A DNA stretch of 32,874 nt from an uncultured Clostridia bacterium (GTDB lineage Bacteria > Bacillota > Clostridia > TANB77 > CAG-508): assembly GCA_944386715.1 (NCBI GenBank), contig CALXCD010000021.1:1-32874 (forward strand), read 5' to 3'. This document shows positions 1 to 8,036 of the stretch, one piece after another (position 1 is the first letter of the stretch; every line of letters starts with the position of its first letter). The notes beneath the pieces are model-generated. The model had not been told where the DNA came from and did not search any database. It worked only from the letters and a program-made list of their open reading frames with translations. A program made the position numbers and the translations under genes.

Positions 1-825
1 TTTTCCTGTATGAAATACACTTTGGAAGCAATTTGAATGATTTGCTATGTCTATTCCCATTTCTCCATTTGCCAATAATTCAATAATAGTATGTTTTAAG
101 TGTGAATCTAATTCTCTTTGCATTGGATTTTTAAAATTTTCTTTGCTCTTTGTTGGTATATCTGCGTGCATTTTTTCGTGAAATAGTATTACACTTTCTA
201 TTCCTTCTGTATATTCCATTCCAAACATTTCTTCAAATTCTTTCTCATCTGTTGGAATAGTAAATTGTACTGCAAACTCTCCATTATTATTTTTATCTGA
301 TAAACAACAAGGCTCTATACTAAATAATTCTGGTGTAAATGGCATATATATAATTTTTTTTACATTAGTATTGCCTATAATATTTTCTGCATTTTCTTTA
401 TAATCTTGTGTTTGTCCAATAAACCTTTTTTCCATTTCTTTAGAATATTTTTCATTCATTTGTTCAACTTCTTGGAAAAAATCTGTATCTAATAAATTTT
501 TCATTGCTATTGCCATTTCAGGATTTTTTACTTGTAATTCTTCCATATTTGTTTGTGCAAAACTAGCAATATATTCTCCATATTCAGCCCACATATTTTT
601 TTCTTCAGCATTATTTTTAAAAGTATTAAATTCTTCGAGACCTTTTTTGTTTTGCAAAATTATTTCTTTAAAATCATTAAGGCTTTCAGCTAAATTTGAT
701 ACTTTGCTATTATCTTCATTTATTTTGCTTTCTAAGCTTTCTATTCTGTATAATATTTGTGATAGCAAAAATATTTTATTAGTATTAAATTCTATATCTA
801 CCTTTCCAAAGTTATAATTACCCAT
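1..825 (-). CDS. Partial unknown protein with an HExxH motif (C-terminus off the window)
   Basis: The reading frame opens at an ATG at 825, after AAAAGGAT, and runs off the left edge in frame, giving 275 residues without the C-terminus. I do not recognise the family. Residues 10-60 are heteptad-like and probably coiled coil. Further on there is a compact region containing PFTPELFSIEPCCL, then HEKMH at residues 216-220. HExxH is the zinc-binding signature of zincin metallopeptidases; Glu238, in QRELDSH, is a plausible third ligand. The motif is seen; peptidase activity is inference, and chance HExxH occurrences are common. No signal peptide is visible, so it is probably cytoplasmic. It lies 11 nt downstream of the 152-residue gene at 837-1295 and shares its promoter, which suggests that the two work together. 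Confidence 0.7.
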   Translation of the reverse strand, partial: MGNYNFGKVDIEFNTNKIFLLSQILYRIESLESKINEDNSKVSNLAESLNDFKEIILQNKKGLEEFNTFKNNAEEKNMWAEYGEYIASFAQTNMEELQVKNPEMAIAMKNLLDTDFFQEVEQMNEKYSKEMEKRFIGQTQDYKENAENIIGNTNVKKIIYMPFTPELFSIEPCCLSDKNNNGEFAVQFTIPTDEKEFEEMFGMEYTEGIESVILFHEKMHADIPTKSKENFKNPMQRELDSHLKHTIIELLANGEMGIDIANHSNCFQSVFHTGK

Positions 826-836
826 AATTTATCCTT

Positions 837-1295
837 TTAATAATTAGTTTTAAAAAATTTCATAATTTTATTTAAAATTTTCTTAAATATGTTTTGTTCT
901 TTATATTCAATTATCTCTGTACTTTCTTCCTTTGCCTCATCATTTTGTTCTACTTTTTTTCTCGTCTTAAATAGATTATCTGGATTATATCTTTCTCTCA
1001 TTTCTGCCTCTATCTTTTTGTCATTTTTAGCATACATTTTTAACATTTCCTGTTTTTCACTTTCATCTTTGCACCAATAGTTTAAATTTAGCATTGCTAA
1101 TAATGCTAATGTTTTTCTTTGTAAATTTTGTTCTGCTAAAGATATCTTAGGATTTATATCAGGCTGATAATTCTGGTCCTTTTCTTCATTAAATAATTCT
1201 AATAATTTTTTTGGTATCATATCAGCATATTTTTGCTCCATATATGATAAAATCAATAATACTTCTGCATATGCTTTTGATAAACTATTTTCCAT
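837..1295 (-). CDS. Small unknown protein, 152 aa, first gene of a two-gene unit
   Basis: Unrecognised family. The protein is hydrophilic and mainly helical. Residues 1-85 look like a folded helical domain (LSKAYAEVLLILSYMEQKY, then LAEQNLQRKTLALLAMLNLNYWC). A charged linker follows, and a basic amphipathic C-terminus (IFKKILNKIMKFFKTNY) that could touch membrane or nucleic acid. There is no signal peptide or transmembrane segment. The ATG at 1295 is preceded by ACGGAGAAAGAA, a good ribosome binding site. A promoter lies at 1334-1362, and the tRNA terminator at 1434-1472 insulates the unit from the tRNAs. It is followed after 11 nt by the HExxH-containing gene. The function cannot be inferred from the sequence alone. 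Confidence 0.75.
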   Translation of the reverse strand: MENSLSKAYAEVLLILSYMEQKYADMIPKKLLELFNEEKDQNYQPDINPKISLAEQNLQRKTLALLAMLNLNYWCKDESEKQEMLKMYAKNDKKIEAEMRERYNPDNLFKTRKKVEQNDEAKEESTEIIEYKEQNIFKKILNKIMKFFKTNY

Positions 1296-1333
1296 TTCTT
1301 TCTCCGTAAAATGAGTATATTTTTTTCAAAATT

Positions 1334-1362
1334 ATTATATCAAAGCAACATAAAAATCGCAA
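1334..1362 (-). promoter_or_regulatory. Promoter of the 837-1295 / 1-825 unit
   Basis: TTGCGA and a perfect TATAAT are separated by 17 nt on the minus strand, about 40 nt upstream of the ATG at 1295 and directly downstream of the tRNA terminator. This matches a housekeeping sigma-A promoter. Confidence 0.7.
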
Positions 1363-1433
1363 CAATTTTTATGGCTATTTTTGAACGGTTTTATTTATTT
1401 TAATAATATAAGAGTTAAAAAATTTGAAAAAAG

Positions 1434-1472
1434 TAAAAAAATAACAACTTTCAATTTTTTCTGAAAGTTGCT
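1434..1472 (-). terminator. Rho-independent terminator of the tRNA unit
   Basis: On the minus strand an 11-bp stem (AGCAACTTTCA with TGAAAGTTGTT, including G-T wobble) with a short A-rich loop is followed by A and seven T residues. It begins about 9 nt beyond the encoded CCA of tRNA-Gln. Confidence 0.85.
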
Positions 1473-1480
1473 ATTTCAGT

Positions 1481-1555
1481 TGGCTGGGCTGGTGGGATTC
1501 GAACACACGCATGCCAGAGTCAAAGTCTGGTGCCTTACCGCTTGGCTACAGCCCA
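1481..1555 (-). tRNA. tRNA-Gln (anticodon UUG)
   Basis: The reverse complement folds as a full cloverleaf. The acceptor stem is TGGGCTG/CAGCCCA with discriminator G and an encoded CCA at 1481-1483. The anticodon loop is CTTTGAC with anticodon TTG between CCAGA and TCTGG, and the T arm contains GTTCGAATC. It is transcribed 8 nt after tRNA-His, from the promoter at 1675-1704, and ends at the terminator at 1434-1472. Confidence 0.97.
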
Positions 1556-1562
1556 ATATATA

Positions 1563-1640
1563 TGGGGTGGAAGATGGGACTCGAACCCACGGTCTCCAGT
1601 GCCACAAACTGGCGCGTTAACCAACTACGCTACATCCACC
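1563..1640 (-). tRNA. tRNA-His (anticodon GUG)
   Basis: The reverse complement folds as a cloverleaf with anticodon GTG in loop TTGTGGC, a T arm with GGTTCGAGTCC and an encoded CCA at 1563-1565. The extra 5' G (G-1, complement of 1640) can pair with discriminator C73 (complement of 1566), the identity feature of bacterial tRNA-His. The acceptor stem GTGGATG/CTTCCAC has one T-T mismatch at its sixth pair. Confidence 0.96.
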
Positions 1641-1674
1641 GTTGTTCATGTGCACTATCGTGAGCACATTATCT

Positions 1675-1704
1675 ATTTTACCCTATTTGCACCCCATTTG
1701 TCAA
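1675..1704 (-). promoter_or_regulatory. Promoter of the tRNA-His/tRNA-Gln unit
   Basis: A perfect TTGACA (1699-1704) and TAAAAT (1675-1680) are separated by 18 nt. The -10 ends 34 nt before the first base of tRNA-His, leaving a short leader as is usual for processed tRNA transcripts. Confidence 0.85.
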
Positions 1705-1768
1705 CTAATTTTTAAATTTTTTTATTTTTTTCGGTTAATCTCTGTTACCGTTCAGTCTCAAGTAGTAT

Positions 1769-2569
1769 CTAGCCACCTAAAGCACTTGGGTCAATACCAT
1801 ATTGTTTATACAACCAAGAAGTATAATCAAATGGTGTTAAAGTTTCTGGTAAATCATAATTTACTCCATAAGTTTCTACTTTTAAAGATGTAATTTTAGG
1901 AGGATTTACTGGTGTACTTACTTCTTGACTCGCACTACTTTGACTCTCTTCTCCTTCTGTTGTTTTAGCAGTTACTTCTACGCCTTCTATTTGGTGTACA
2001 ACATCTAAACCTTCAATTACTTTACCAAAAGATGTATAATATCCATTCAAATTAGAACTTTCTTTTGTTGTAATAAAGAATTGTGAACTTCCTGAATTAT
2101 AAGATTCATCTGCTAAATCTGAAGAATATTGAGTATAATCTGACCTTGCCATTCCAAGAACACCTTCTTCAAATTTTAAATCATTATCAACACCATTAGC
2201 AATAAATTCACCTTTAATAGAATATTCTGTACCATCTCCATCATCTTTTAAATCTGCTAGTGTAGCATTTCCTGTTCCGTCTCCATTTTTATCTCCACCT
2301 TGAATCATGAAGTCTTTTACAATTCGATGAAAAGTTAATCCATCATAAAATCCACGATTTGCTAATGTGATAAAATTTGCAACTGTTTGTGGTGCAAGTT
2401 CTGGATATAGTTCAATTTTAATTGTTCCAAAGTTCTCTACTTCCATGGTTGCAACTGGATTTTTTACCTCCATTGTTGCTTTTTGATAATATCCATATCC
2501 TACAACTCCTATTAATACTATTACCAAAATTAAAGCAATTATCCAAATAATATTTTTTGTTTTTCCCAT
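1769..2569 (-). CDS. Membrane-anchored cyclophilin-type peptidyl-prolyl isomerase
   Basis: This enzyme catalyses cis-trans isomerisation of prolyl bonds, here probably of proteins outside the membrane. A hydrophobic helix at residues 6-25 anchors the N-terminus; there is no lipobox cysteine. The cyclophilin domain follows from about residue 40 to 210, with the catalytic FHR at 80-82, FMIQGGD just after it, SSQFFITT, and FGKVIEG near its end. A Ser/Thr-rich linker and a C-terminal tail of about 50 residues are extra to the minimal family. I place the start at the ATG at 2569, preceded by GAAAGGAAGAG. The longer frame opening at 2605 has no ribosome binding site and adds only a basic stretch. 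It lies just downstream of disA and is probably the last gene of the radA-disA unit. Confidence 0.93.
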   Translation of the reverse strand: MGKTKNIIWIIALILVIVLIGVVGYGYYQKATMEVKNPVATMEVENFGTIKIELYPELAPQTVANFITLANRGFYDGLTFHRIVKDFMIQGGDKNGDGTGNATLADLKDDGDGTEYSIKGEFIANGVDNDLKFEEGVLGMARSDYTQYSSDLADESYNSGSSQFFITTKESSNLNGYYTSFGKVIEGLDVVHQIEGVEVTAKTTEGEESQSSASQEVSTPVNPPKITSLKVETYGVNYDLPETLTPFDYTSWLYKQYGIDPSALGG

Positions 2570-2607
2570 TTTTCTCTTCCTTTCTTTTTTTATTTTATCT
2601 TTCATTT

Positions 2608-3687
2608 TTAGATAATATTGTCAAATACAAATTGTTCTTGCATTCTTTTCAAAGATTGTTTTATTGTTTTTGCTCTTACTTCTCCAATACCATCAACTTC
2701 ATCTAAACTTTCAATATCTGCTGCCAAAATATGTTGAAATGATTTATAAGCATCCACTAAATTTTCTACAATATTACTAGGCATTCTTGGTATTTTATTA
2801 AGAATACGATAACCTCTTGGATATACACCTACTTCATCATAATTATCAAAATTTTCATAACCTAACAATTTGGCAATCATAGATTCTTTTGATAACTCTT
2901 CATAAGATAGTTCTTCTAAAGCCTCTACAATTTTTTCTGGTAAACGCTTTTTCTTACTTGGTGCTATATAATCTTTTATAATCAATTTTTCTTCTTTTTC
3001 TAATCCACCGATTAATTCTTCTAACTGCATCCTTACAAGTCGTCCATCATCACCTAATTCATAAATTTGTCTTTGTATTTCTTCTACAATTCTCATTACC
3101 ATTTCAGCCCTTTGAATAGCAACTATTACATTTTCTAAAGTCACAATATCGTTAAATTCATATTCATTTAAAATATTTAATTTATTATCAAATACTTTTT
3201 TATATTTTTCTAATGTTTGTATAGCTTGATTTGCTTTATTTAACACAACATCCGTATCTTCTAATATATATCTATCATTTCCTTTAAATACTGTAATAAT
3301 GCTTCTTCTTTGTGAAATACTAATCACTAATTCTCCTGTTTGTTTTGCAGTTCTTTCTGCCGTTCTATGTCTAGTACCTGTTTCTAAAGTTTGTATTTCA
3401 TGTGATGGAATTAATTGTGCATTTGCAAATAAAATTTTTTTCAAATCTCCACTTAAAACAATGGCACCATCCATTTTAGCAAGCTCATACAATTTGGAAG
3501 AAGTATAATCCTCATTAATCGTAAATCCACCATCTACAACATCTTTTAAGACTTGCATATTATCTGTTATCAAAAGTAATGCGCCTGTCTTTGCCCTTAG
3601 AATATTTTCTAAACCATCTCTAATTGGCGTACCTGGTGCTATTAATTTTAAGATTTCGGTAATGTTATCTTCCTTTCCTTTTCTCAA
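2608..3687 (-). CDS. disA: DNA integrity scanning protein DisA, diadenylate cyclase
   Basis: DisA condenses two ATP into cyclic di-AMP and couples this to scanning of DNA for branched structures. The protein is 359 residues, the usual length. The N-terminal DAC domain carries the catalytic DGA at 73-75 and the GTRHRTAER motif at 104-112. A helical linker spans roughly residues 145-290. The C-terminal helix-hairpin-helix DNA-binding domain includes LDEVDGIGEVRAKTI near residue 335. The start is a TTG at 3687 with GGAG seven bases upstream. It lies 31 nt after radA; in B. subtilis RadA is a known partner that inhibits DisA, so the order radA-disA is expected. With c-di-AMP as product, it probably links DNA damage to cell-wall and potassium homeostasis. 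Confidence 0.97.
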   Translation of the reverse strand: MRKGKEDNITEILKLIAPGTPIRDGLENILRAKTGALLLITDNMQVLKDVVDGGFTINEDYTSSKLYELAKMDGAIVLSGDLKKILFANAQLIPSHEIQTLETGTRHRTAERTAKQTGELVISISQRRSIITVFKGNDRYILEDTDVVLNKANQAIQTLEKYKKVFDNKLNILNEYEFNDIVTLENVIVAIQRAEMVMRIVEEIQRQIYELGDDGRLVRMQLEELIGGLEKEEKLIIKDYIAPSKKKRLPEKIVEALEELSYEELSKESMIAKLLGYENFDNYDEVGVYPRGYRILNKIPRMPSNIVENLVDAYKSFQHILAADIESLDEVDGIGEVRAKTIKQSLKRMQEQFVFDNII

Positions 3688-3718
3688 AACAATTCTCCTT
3701 CTTTATCATTTCTTAAAA

Positions 3719-5085
3719 TTATTTTATCCCCACTTTTTTCATTGCTTCATTAATATTTCCAACGCCTATTATATCTAATTTATAATTTTCTTTCAAGAGT
3801 TTTTTATTACTTTCTGGAATAATACAAGTTTTAAAACCTAATTTTTCTGCTTCTTTCAATCTTTTTTCTATTAAATTAATTCTTCTCACTTCTCCTGTTA
3901 ATCCAACTTCTCCCATAATCACCATGTCTTTAGGAATCGGAACATTTTTATAACTAGAAGCTGTAACCAATATAATTCCTAAATCAATTGCTGGCTCGTT
4001 TAATCTTATTCCTCCTACTACATTTAAATAAACATCTTGATTTCCTAGCATTAATCCTACTTTTTTCTCTAATACTGCAATTAATAAAGCTACTCTATTA
4101 TAATCAATTCCATTGGCTGTCCTTTTCGGAATCTGATAAACAGATTGGGTTGTTAAAGCTTGTAATTCTACTAAAATAGGTCTTGTCCCTTCCATACTAG
4201 ATACAATACAAGAACCTGCTGGATTATCTTCCCTTTCTGAAATTAAAACATCAGATGGATTTAAAATCTCTGTCATCCCTTCATTTACCATTTCAAACAT
4301 TCCAATTTCATTAGTAGAACCAAATCTATTTTTCACACCTCTCAAGATTCGATAAGAAAAATACCTTTCCCCTTCTAAATATAAAACCGTATCTACCATA
4401 TGTTCTAATACTCTTGGTCCTGCAATATTTCCTTCTTTTGTTACATGACCTATAATAATAGTAGTAATTGCTCTTGACTTACAGACTTTCATAATTTGAG
4501 ATGTAATTTCTCTCACTTGGCTAACACTTCCGTGCTGCTGCAGTAATTTCTTCTGAATACATCGTCTGAATAGAATCAATAATAACTAATTTTGGATTTA
4601 TTTCTATAATGGCTTGATTTACTAAATCAATATCTGTTTCTCCTAAAAACAAGATATCTTCATTTTTAATTTGTAATCTATCTGCCCTTAATTTTATCTG
4701 CTCTGCCGATTCTTCTCCAGAAACATATAAGACCTTTCCCTCTCCTTTTATTTTGTCACATATTTGAAGGATTAAAGTAGACTTTCCTATTCCTGGTTCT
4801 CCTCCGTAACAAAACTAATGAACCTTTTACAAGTCCTCCTCCTAATACTCTGTCAAGTTCTCCGAATCCTGTAGAAGTTCGAGCTGCTTCTTTTGCTTCA
4901 TATGAATTCAATGTTTTAGGTTCCGGCTTTATCCCCTTATCTGCTTTTAAATGACTATTTTTACTTTCTACTATTTTTTGTTCATAAAAACTATTCCAAC
5001 TATTACAAGCAGGACATTTTCCAAGCCATTTAGCAGATTCATTTCCACATTCACTACATACAAATATTGTTTTATTTTTTGCCAT
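3719..5085 (-). CDS. radA: DNA repair protein RadA, interrupted by two frameshifts as written
   Basis: RadA is a RecA-like ATPase that helps process recombination intermediates by branch migration. The start at 5085 follows AGGAAGGAG. A four-cysteine zinc finger uses Cys10, 13, 24 and 27. The Walker A segment (GGEPGIGKST) comes next but in a different frame: one extra base at 4806 shifts it. A second extra base near 4532 shifts the frame again before GSVSQVREIT. After that the frame is open to 3719, with the RadA-specific KNRFG motif and the Lon-like C-terminal domain. Removing both bases gives 454 residues, the normal RadA length with all motifs. Both extra bases are a C before GGA on the coding strand, so I suspect sequence error rather than a true pseudogene. 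No separate promoter was found in the 30 nt between the upstream terminator and the start. Confidence 0.92.
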
Positions 5086-5114
5086 ACTTTCTCCTTCCTA
5101 AAATGTTTACTAAC

Positions 5115-5158
5115 AAAAAAAGTATAGCACAAATTTAATAGGTGTGCTATACTTTTTT
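5115..5158. terminator. Bidirectional rho-independent terminator
   Basis: A perfect 11-bp stem, AGTATAGCACA with its complement and an 11-nt loop, is flanked by seven A on one side and six T on the other, so it works in both directions. It ends the transcript of the 100-residue gene at 5181-5483. radA begins only 30 nt further on, so radA needs read-through or a promoter I cannot see. Confidence 0.85.
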
Positions 5159-5180
5159 ATAAATCCATTCATAACTTCTT

Positions 5181-5483
5181 TTAAAATTTATTTTTTTTAC
5201 CAAATGAAACTTCTTGGAATAAGAAATCATGTACTTTTTCCCATGTAATTTCTTGGTGTAAGAATTCGTTTATTTCATCTTCCACTTTTTGTTGATATGG
5301 TGTTAATTCTACCTTAATTTCTTTGTTCCAATCTATTTCTTGTAACCAGAAATTTTTAAATCTTGTCCAAAGGCTTGGTTTTACTGGTAAGTTTCTATTT
5401 TCCAAATTTTGTTGTTCCCCATTTTCAAATTCTACTCCACCAAATACTCCTGCTACTTTGTTTTCTTCACCTAATTCTGCCAT
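5181..5483 (-). CDS. Small protein with three F-x-x-Q-E-(I/V) repeats, 100 aa
   Basis: Unrecognised family, but clearly a real gene: it has its own promoter (5526-5554), an AAAGGAGG ribosome binding site and a strong terminator. The sequence holds three copies of an eight-residue aromatic motif, FWLQEIDW at 45-52, FLHQEITW at 74-81 and FLFQEVSF at 87-94. The last two are 13 residues apart and the first two 29 apart. Between the first two lies a charged helical stretch (ELTPYQQKVEDEINE). The first 35 residues are Gly/Asn/Glu-rich and probably disordered. There is no signal peptide or transmembrane segment. The repeats suggest a repeated helical binding surface; what it binds is unknown. Confidence 0.85.
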   Translation of the reverse strand: MAELGEENKVAGVFGGVEFENGEQQNLENRNLPVKPSLWTRFKNFWLQEIDWNKEIKVELTPYQQKVEDEINEFLHQEITWEKVHDFLFQEVSFGKKNKF

Positions 5484-5525
5484 TTTTATTTCCTCCTTTG
5501 TGATTTTTTACCAATGTTTACATTA

Positions 5526-5554
5526 TTTATACTACATTACATCCAAATAATCAA
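5526..5554 (-). promoter_or_regulatory. Promoter of the 5181-5483 gene
   Basis: TTGATT and TATAAA are separated by 17 nt on the minus strand, about 43 nt before the ATG at 5483. With the terminator at 5115-5158 it makes this gene a monocistronic unit. Confidence 0.7.
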
Positions 5555-5616
5555 GTTAAAATTTCTATTTTTATATTAAATATTAATGACATAAATATTA
5601 CAATTTTGTTACATTT

Positions 5617-6909
5617 TTACAATTCTACTAGAATATGATCTGTCTCAATCTCTTTACATTGAACCTTTCTTATTTGATTTTCTATCTTTTGCGATGTTTT
5701 GCAATATGCTAATATGTAATTATCTGTATGTCCATGATATGTTCCATTTTTCTCTTCTTCGAATAATACTTCTACCTCTCTATTCAAATAACTTTGGTGA
5801 TATTTTTTTTGATTCTCATCTGATAAATCCATTAAAGCTCTACTTCTTTGTTCTTTTTTATCTCCAGACACTTGTTCTTTCATCTGGGCTGCCTTTGTTC
5901 CTTTTCTTGGTGAATATTTAAAAATATGCATTTTATAAAAATTAATTTCTTTTAAAAACTGATATGTAGTTTCAAACTCTGCTTGCGTTTCTCCTGGAAA
6001 TCCTACAATAATATCTGTTGTTAACATGACATCTGAATAAGTATTTCTTAATAATTGTACTATTTTCCTAAACTGGTCAGTTGTATATCTTCTATTCATT
6101 CTTTTTAAGGTTTCATCACATCCACTTTGAAGCGATAAATGAAAATGATGGCAAATTTTTTCTAATTTTTTCAATCTATTCAAAAATCTTTGAGTTATTA
6201 AAAGAGGCTCTAAAGAACCTAATCTAATCCTTTTAATCCCTTCTATTGTATTTATTTCTTCTAATAAATCAATTAATTGATAAGAATCTTGAAAATCCTT
6301 TCCATAAGAGGCAATATGAATTCCTGTTATGACAACCTCTTGAATTCCTTTTTCGGCTATTTTTCTAATTTCTGAAAGAATATTTTCTGGTTTTCTACTT
6401 CTTACCCTTCCCCTTGCATAAGGAATAATACAATAAGAACAAAATCTATCACAACCATCTTGTACTTTAATAACAGCTCTTGTTTTTTCTGTATAGACAA
6501 CATTTCCAAAATCCACAAAATCTCTTTGTTGCATTACATCATCAATACGATTATTAATCGTATCTTTTTTAAACCATTCTTCTATATATTTAACAATTTC
6601 TTTTTTCTCGTTATTTCCTAATGCTAAGTCTATTTCTTCTATTTGCTCTACTTCCTTTTTTGCTACTTGTACATAACATCCACAAGCAATAACAAGAGCC
6701 TTAGGATTTAATCCTTTGACTCTTCTTAACATTTGTCTTGATTTTCTATCTGATATATTGGTTACAGTACATGTATTTACAATATAGATATCTGCTTTTT
6801 CTGTATGTTCTACTATCTCATAGCCATTCTCCAATAATTGCTGTGTCATGGCATTTGTTTCATATTGATTAACTTTACATCCCAATGTAATAAATGCTAC
6901 TTTTTTCAT
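5617..6909 (-). CDS. mtaB: tRNA t6A37 methylthiotransferase MtaB
   Basis: This radical SAM enzyme adds a methylthio group at C2 of N6-threonylcarbamoyladenosine 37 in tRNAs that read ANN codons. At 430 residues it has the family length. The N-terminal UPF0004 domain supplies cluster ligands Cys11 (LGCKVNQYE, the MtaB-type signature), Cys47 and Cys76 or Cys78. The radical SAM triad is Cys153, Cys157 and Cys160, in GCDRFCSYCIIPYARGR. A TRAM RNA-binding domain follows from about residue 370. The ATG lies one base after the mreB stop, with its ribosome binding site (GAAGGAAAAT) inside mreB, so translation is probably coupled to mreB. MiaB-type signatures are absent. Confidence 0.96.
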   Translation of the reverse strand: MKKVAFITLGCKVNQYETNAMTQQLLENGYEIVEHTEKADIYIVNTCTVTNISDRKSRQMLRRVKGLNPKALVIACGCYVQVAKKEVEQIEEIDLALGNNEKKEIVKYIEEWFKKDTINNRIDDVMQQRDFVDFGNVVYTEKTRAVIKVQDGCDRFCSYCIIPYARGRVRSRKPENILSEIRKIAEKGIQEVVITGIHIASYGKDFQDSYQLIDLLEEINTIEGIKRIRLGSLEPLLITQRFLNRLKKLEKICHHFHLSLQSGCDETLKRMNRRYTTDQFRKIVQLLRNTYSDVMLTTDIIVGFPGETQAEFETTYQFLKEINFYKMHIFKYSPRKGTKAAQMKEQVSGDKKEQRSRALMDLSDENQKKYHQSYLNREVEVLFEEEKNGTYHGHTDNYILAYCKTSQKIENQIRKVQCKEIETDHILVEL

Positions 6910-6910
6910 T

Positions 6911-7912
6911 TTATTTTCCTTCTAAAATATCTAAATTATCTAACGCTTTACCTGTTCCTAAAGCTACACAAGAAACTGTATCTTGTGCAATCATCACATT
7001 AATTCCTGTTTTTTCTTGTAATAGTTTATCTAAACCATCTATTAAACATCCTCCACCTGTCATATAGATTCCTCTATCACTAATATCTGCTGCCAATTCT
7101 GGTGGTGTTCTTTCTAATACAGAATGTACGGCATCCACAATCATCATTGCAGGTTCTATCAAAGCCTCTAACATTTCACTAGAATGCACTGTTATTGTTT
7201 TTGGCAAACCTGTTATCAAGTCTCTTCCTCTTATATCCATCTCAACATCTTGTATTTTAGGATATACACATCCTATATTAACCTTTAAATCCTCTGCTGT
7301 TCTTTCTCCTATCATAACATTATGTTTCTTTTTAATATATTTTACAATATATTCATCAAATTTATCTCCTGCTACTTTTAAAGAAGTACTAACAACAGAA
7401 CCTCCTAAAGAAATAACAGCAATATCTGTTGTTCCACCACCAATATCTACTACCATATTTCCACATGGTTTTGAAATATCTATTCCAGCACCAATTGCTG
7501 CTGCTATCGGTTCTTCGATTAAATATACTTTTCTTGCTCCTGCTTGTGAAGCAGCATCAATAACAGCCTTTTTTTCTACTTCTGTTACTTGTGAAGGAAT
7601 ACATATCATAATTCTTGGTGAGAAAATAAATTTTCCACATACTTTATTAATAAAATGTTTAAGCATTTTTTCCGTTACTGTATAATCTGAAATAACACCA
7701 TCTCGCAATGGTCTTGTTGCTACAATATTTCCGGGAGTTCTTCCTAACATTCTTCTTGCTTCCTGACCTACTGCTAATACATCTCCAGTATTATTGTCAA
7801 CTGCTACAACAGATGGTTCTCTTAAAACAATACCTTTACCTTTTACATAGGCGATTACTGTAGCTGTTCCTAAATCTATTCCAATGTCTTGTCCTAACCC
7901 AAACTTAAACAT
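6911..7912 (-). CDS. mreB: Rod shape-determining protein MreB/Mbl
   Basis: This bacterial actin forms membrane-associated filaments that guide elongation-phase cell-wall synthesis. The 333 residues contain the actin-fold nucleotide motifs: phosphate 1 (DIGIDLGTA, near 9-17), connect 1 with the LIEEPIAAAIGAG segment, phosphate 2 (VVDIGGGTTDIAVISLGG), and the adenosine motif (MTGGGCLIDGLD). The N-terminal MFKFGLG could be the short membrane-binding stretch. It could equally be the Mbl or MreBH paralogue; mreC and mreD are not next to it, so the exact paralogue is open. It has its own promoter at 7970-7998 and is followed directly by mtaB. Confidence 0.95.
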   Translation of the reverse strand: MFKFGLGQDIGIDLGTATVIAYVKGKGIVLREPSVVAVDNNTGDVLAVGQEARRMLGRTPGNIVATRPLRDGVISDYTVTEKMLKHFINKVCGKFIFSPRIMICIPSQVTEVEKKAVIDAASQAGARKVYLIEEPIAAAIGAGIDISKPCGNMVVDIGGGTTDIAVISLGGSVVSTSLKVAGDKFDEYIVKYIKKKHNVMIGERTAEDLKVNIGCVYPKIQDVEMDIRGRDLITGLPKTITVHSSEMLEALIEPAMMIVDAVHSVLERTPPELAADISDRGIYMTGGGCLIDGLDKLLQEKTGINVMIAQDTVSCVALGTGKALDNLDILEGK

Positions 7913-7969
7913 TTACCTTCTTCCCTTCTTTTATTTTAATTGTTTCTTTTTTATTACAACTATGTTACG

Positions 7970-7998
7970 ATTATATTACATTTATTGTAATTTATCAA
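7970..7998 (-). promoter_or_regulatory. Promoter of mreB-mtaB
   Basis: TTGATA and a perfect TATAAT are separated by 17 nt on the minus strand, 58 nt before the mreB ATG. It lies 39 nt from the nearest arm of the inverted-repeat element at 8037-8195. Confidence 0.8.
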
Positions 7999-8036
7999 TA
8001 CTTTTTTCATTTTTATTTTATTTGTTTTATATAATT

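Noticed and set aside
1728..1755. Terminator after the cyclophilin gene
   Set aside because: A CGGT/ACCG-type pairing exists, but on the minus strand it is followed by A, not T, and the stem is short.
4756..5085. Short zinc-finger protein of 109 residues
   Set aside because: It is the N-terminus of RadA; the frame ends early because of the extra base at 4806 right at the Walker A motif.
5121..5126. TATACT as a -10 element for radA inside the terminator
   Set aside because: There is no acceptable -35 at 16-18 nt, so it is not counted as a promoter.
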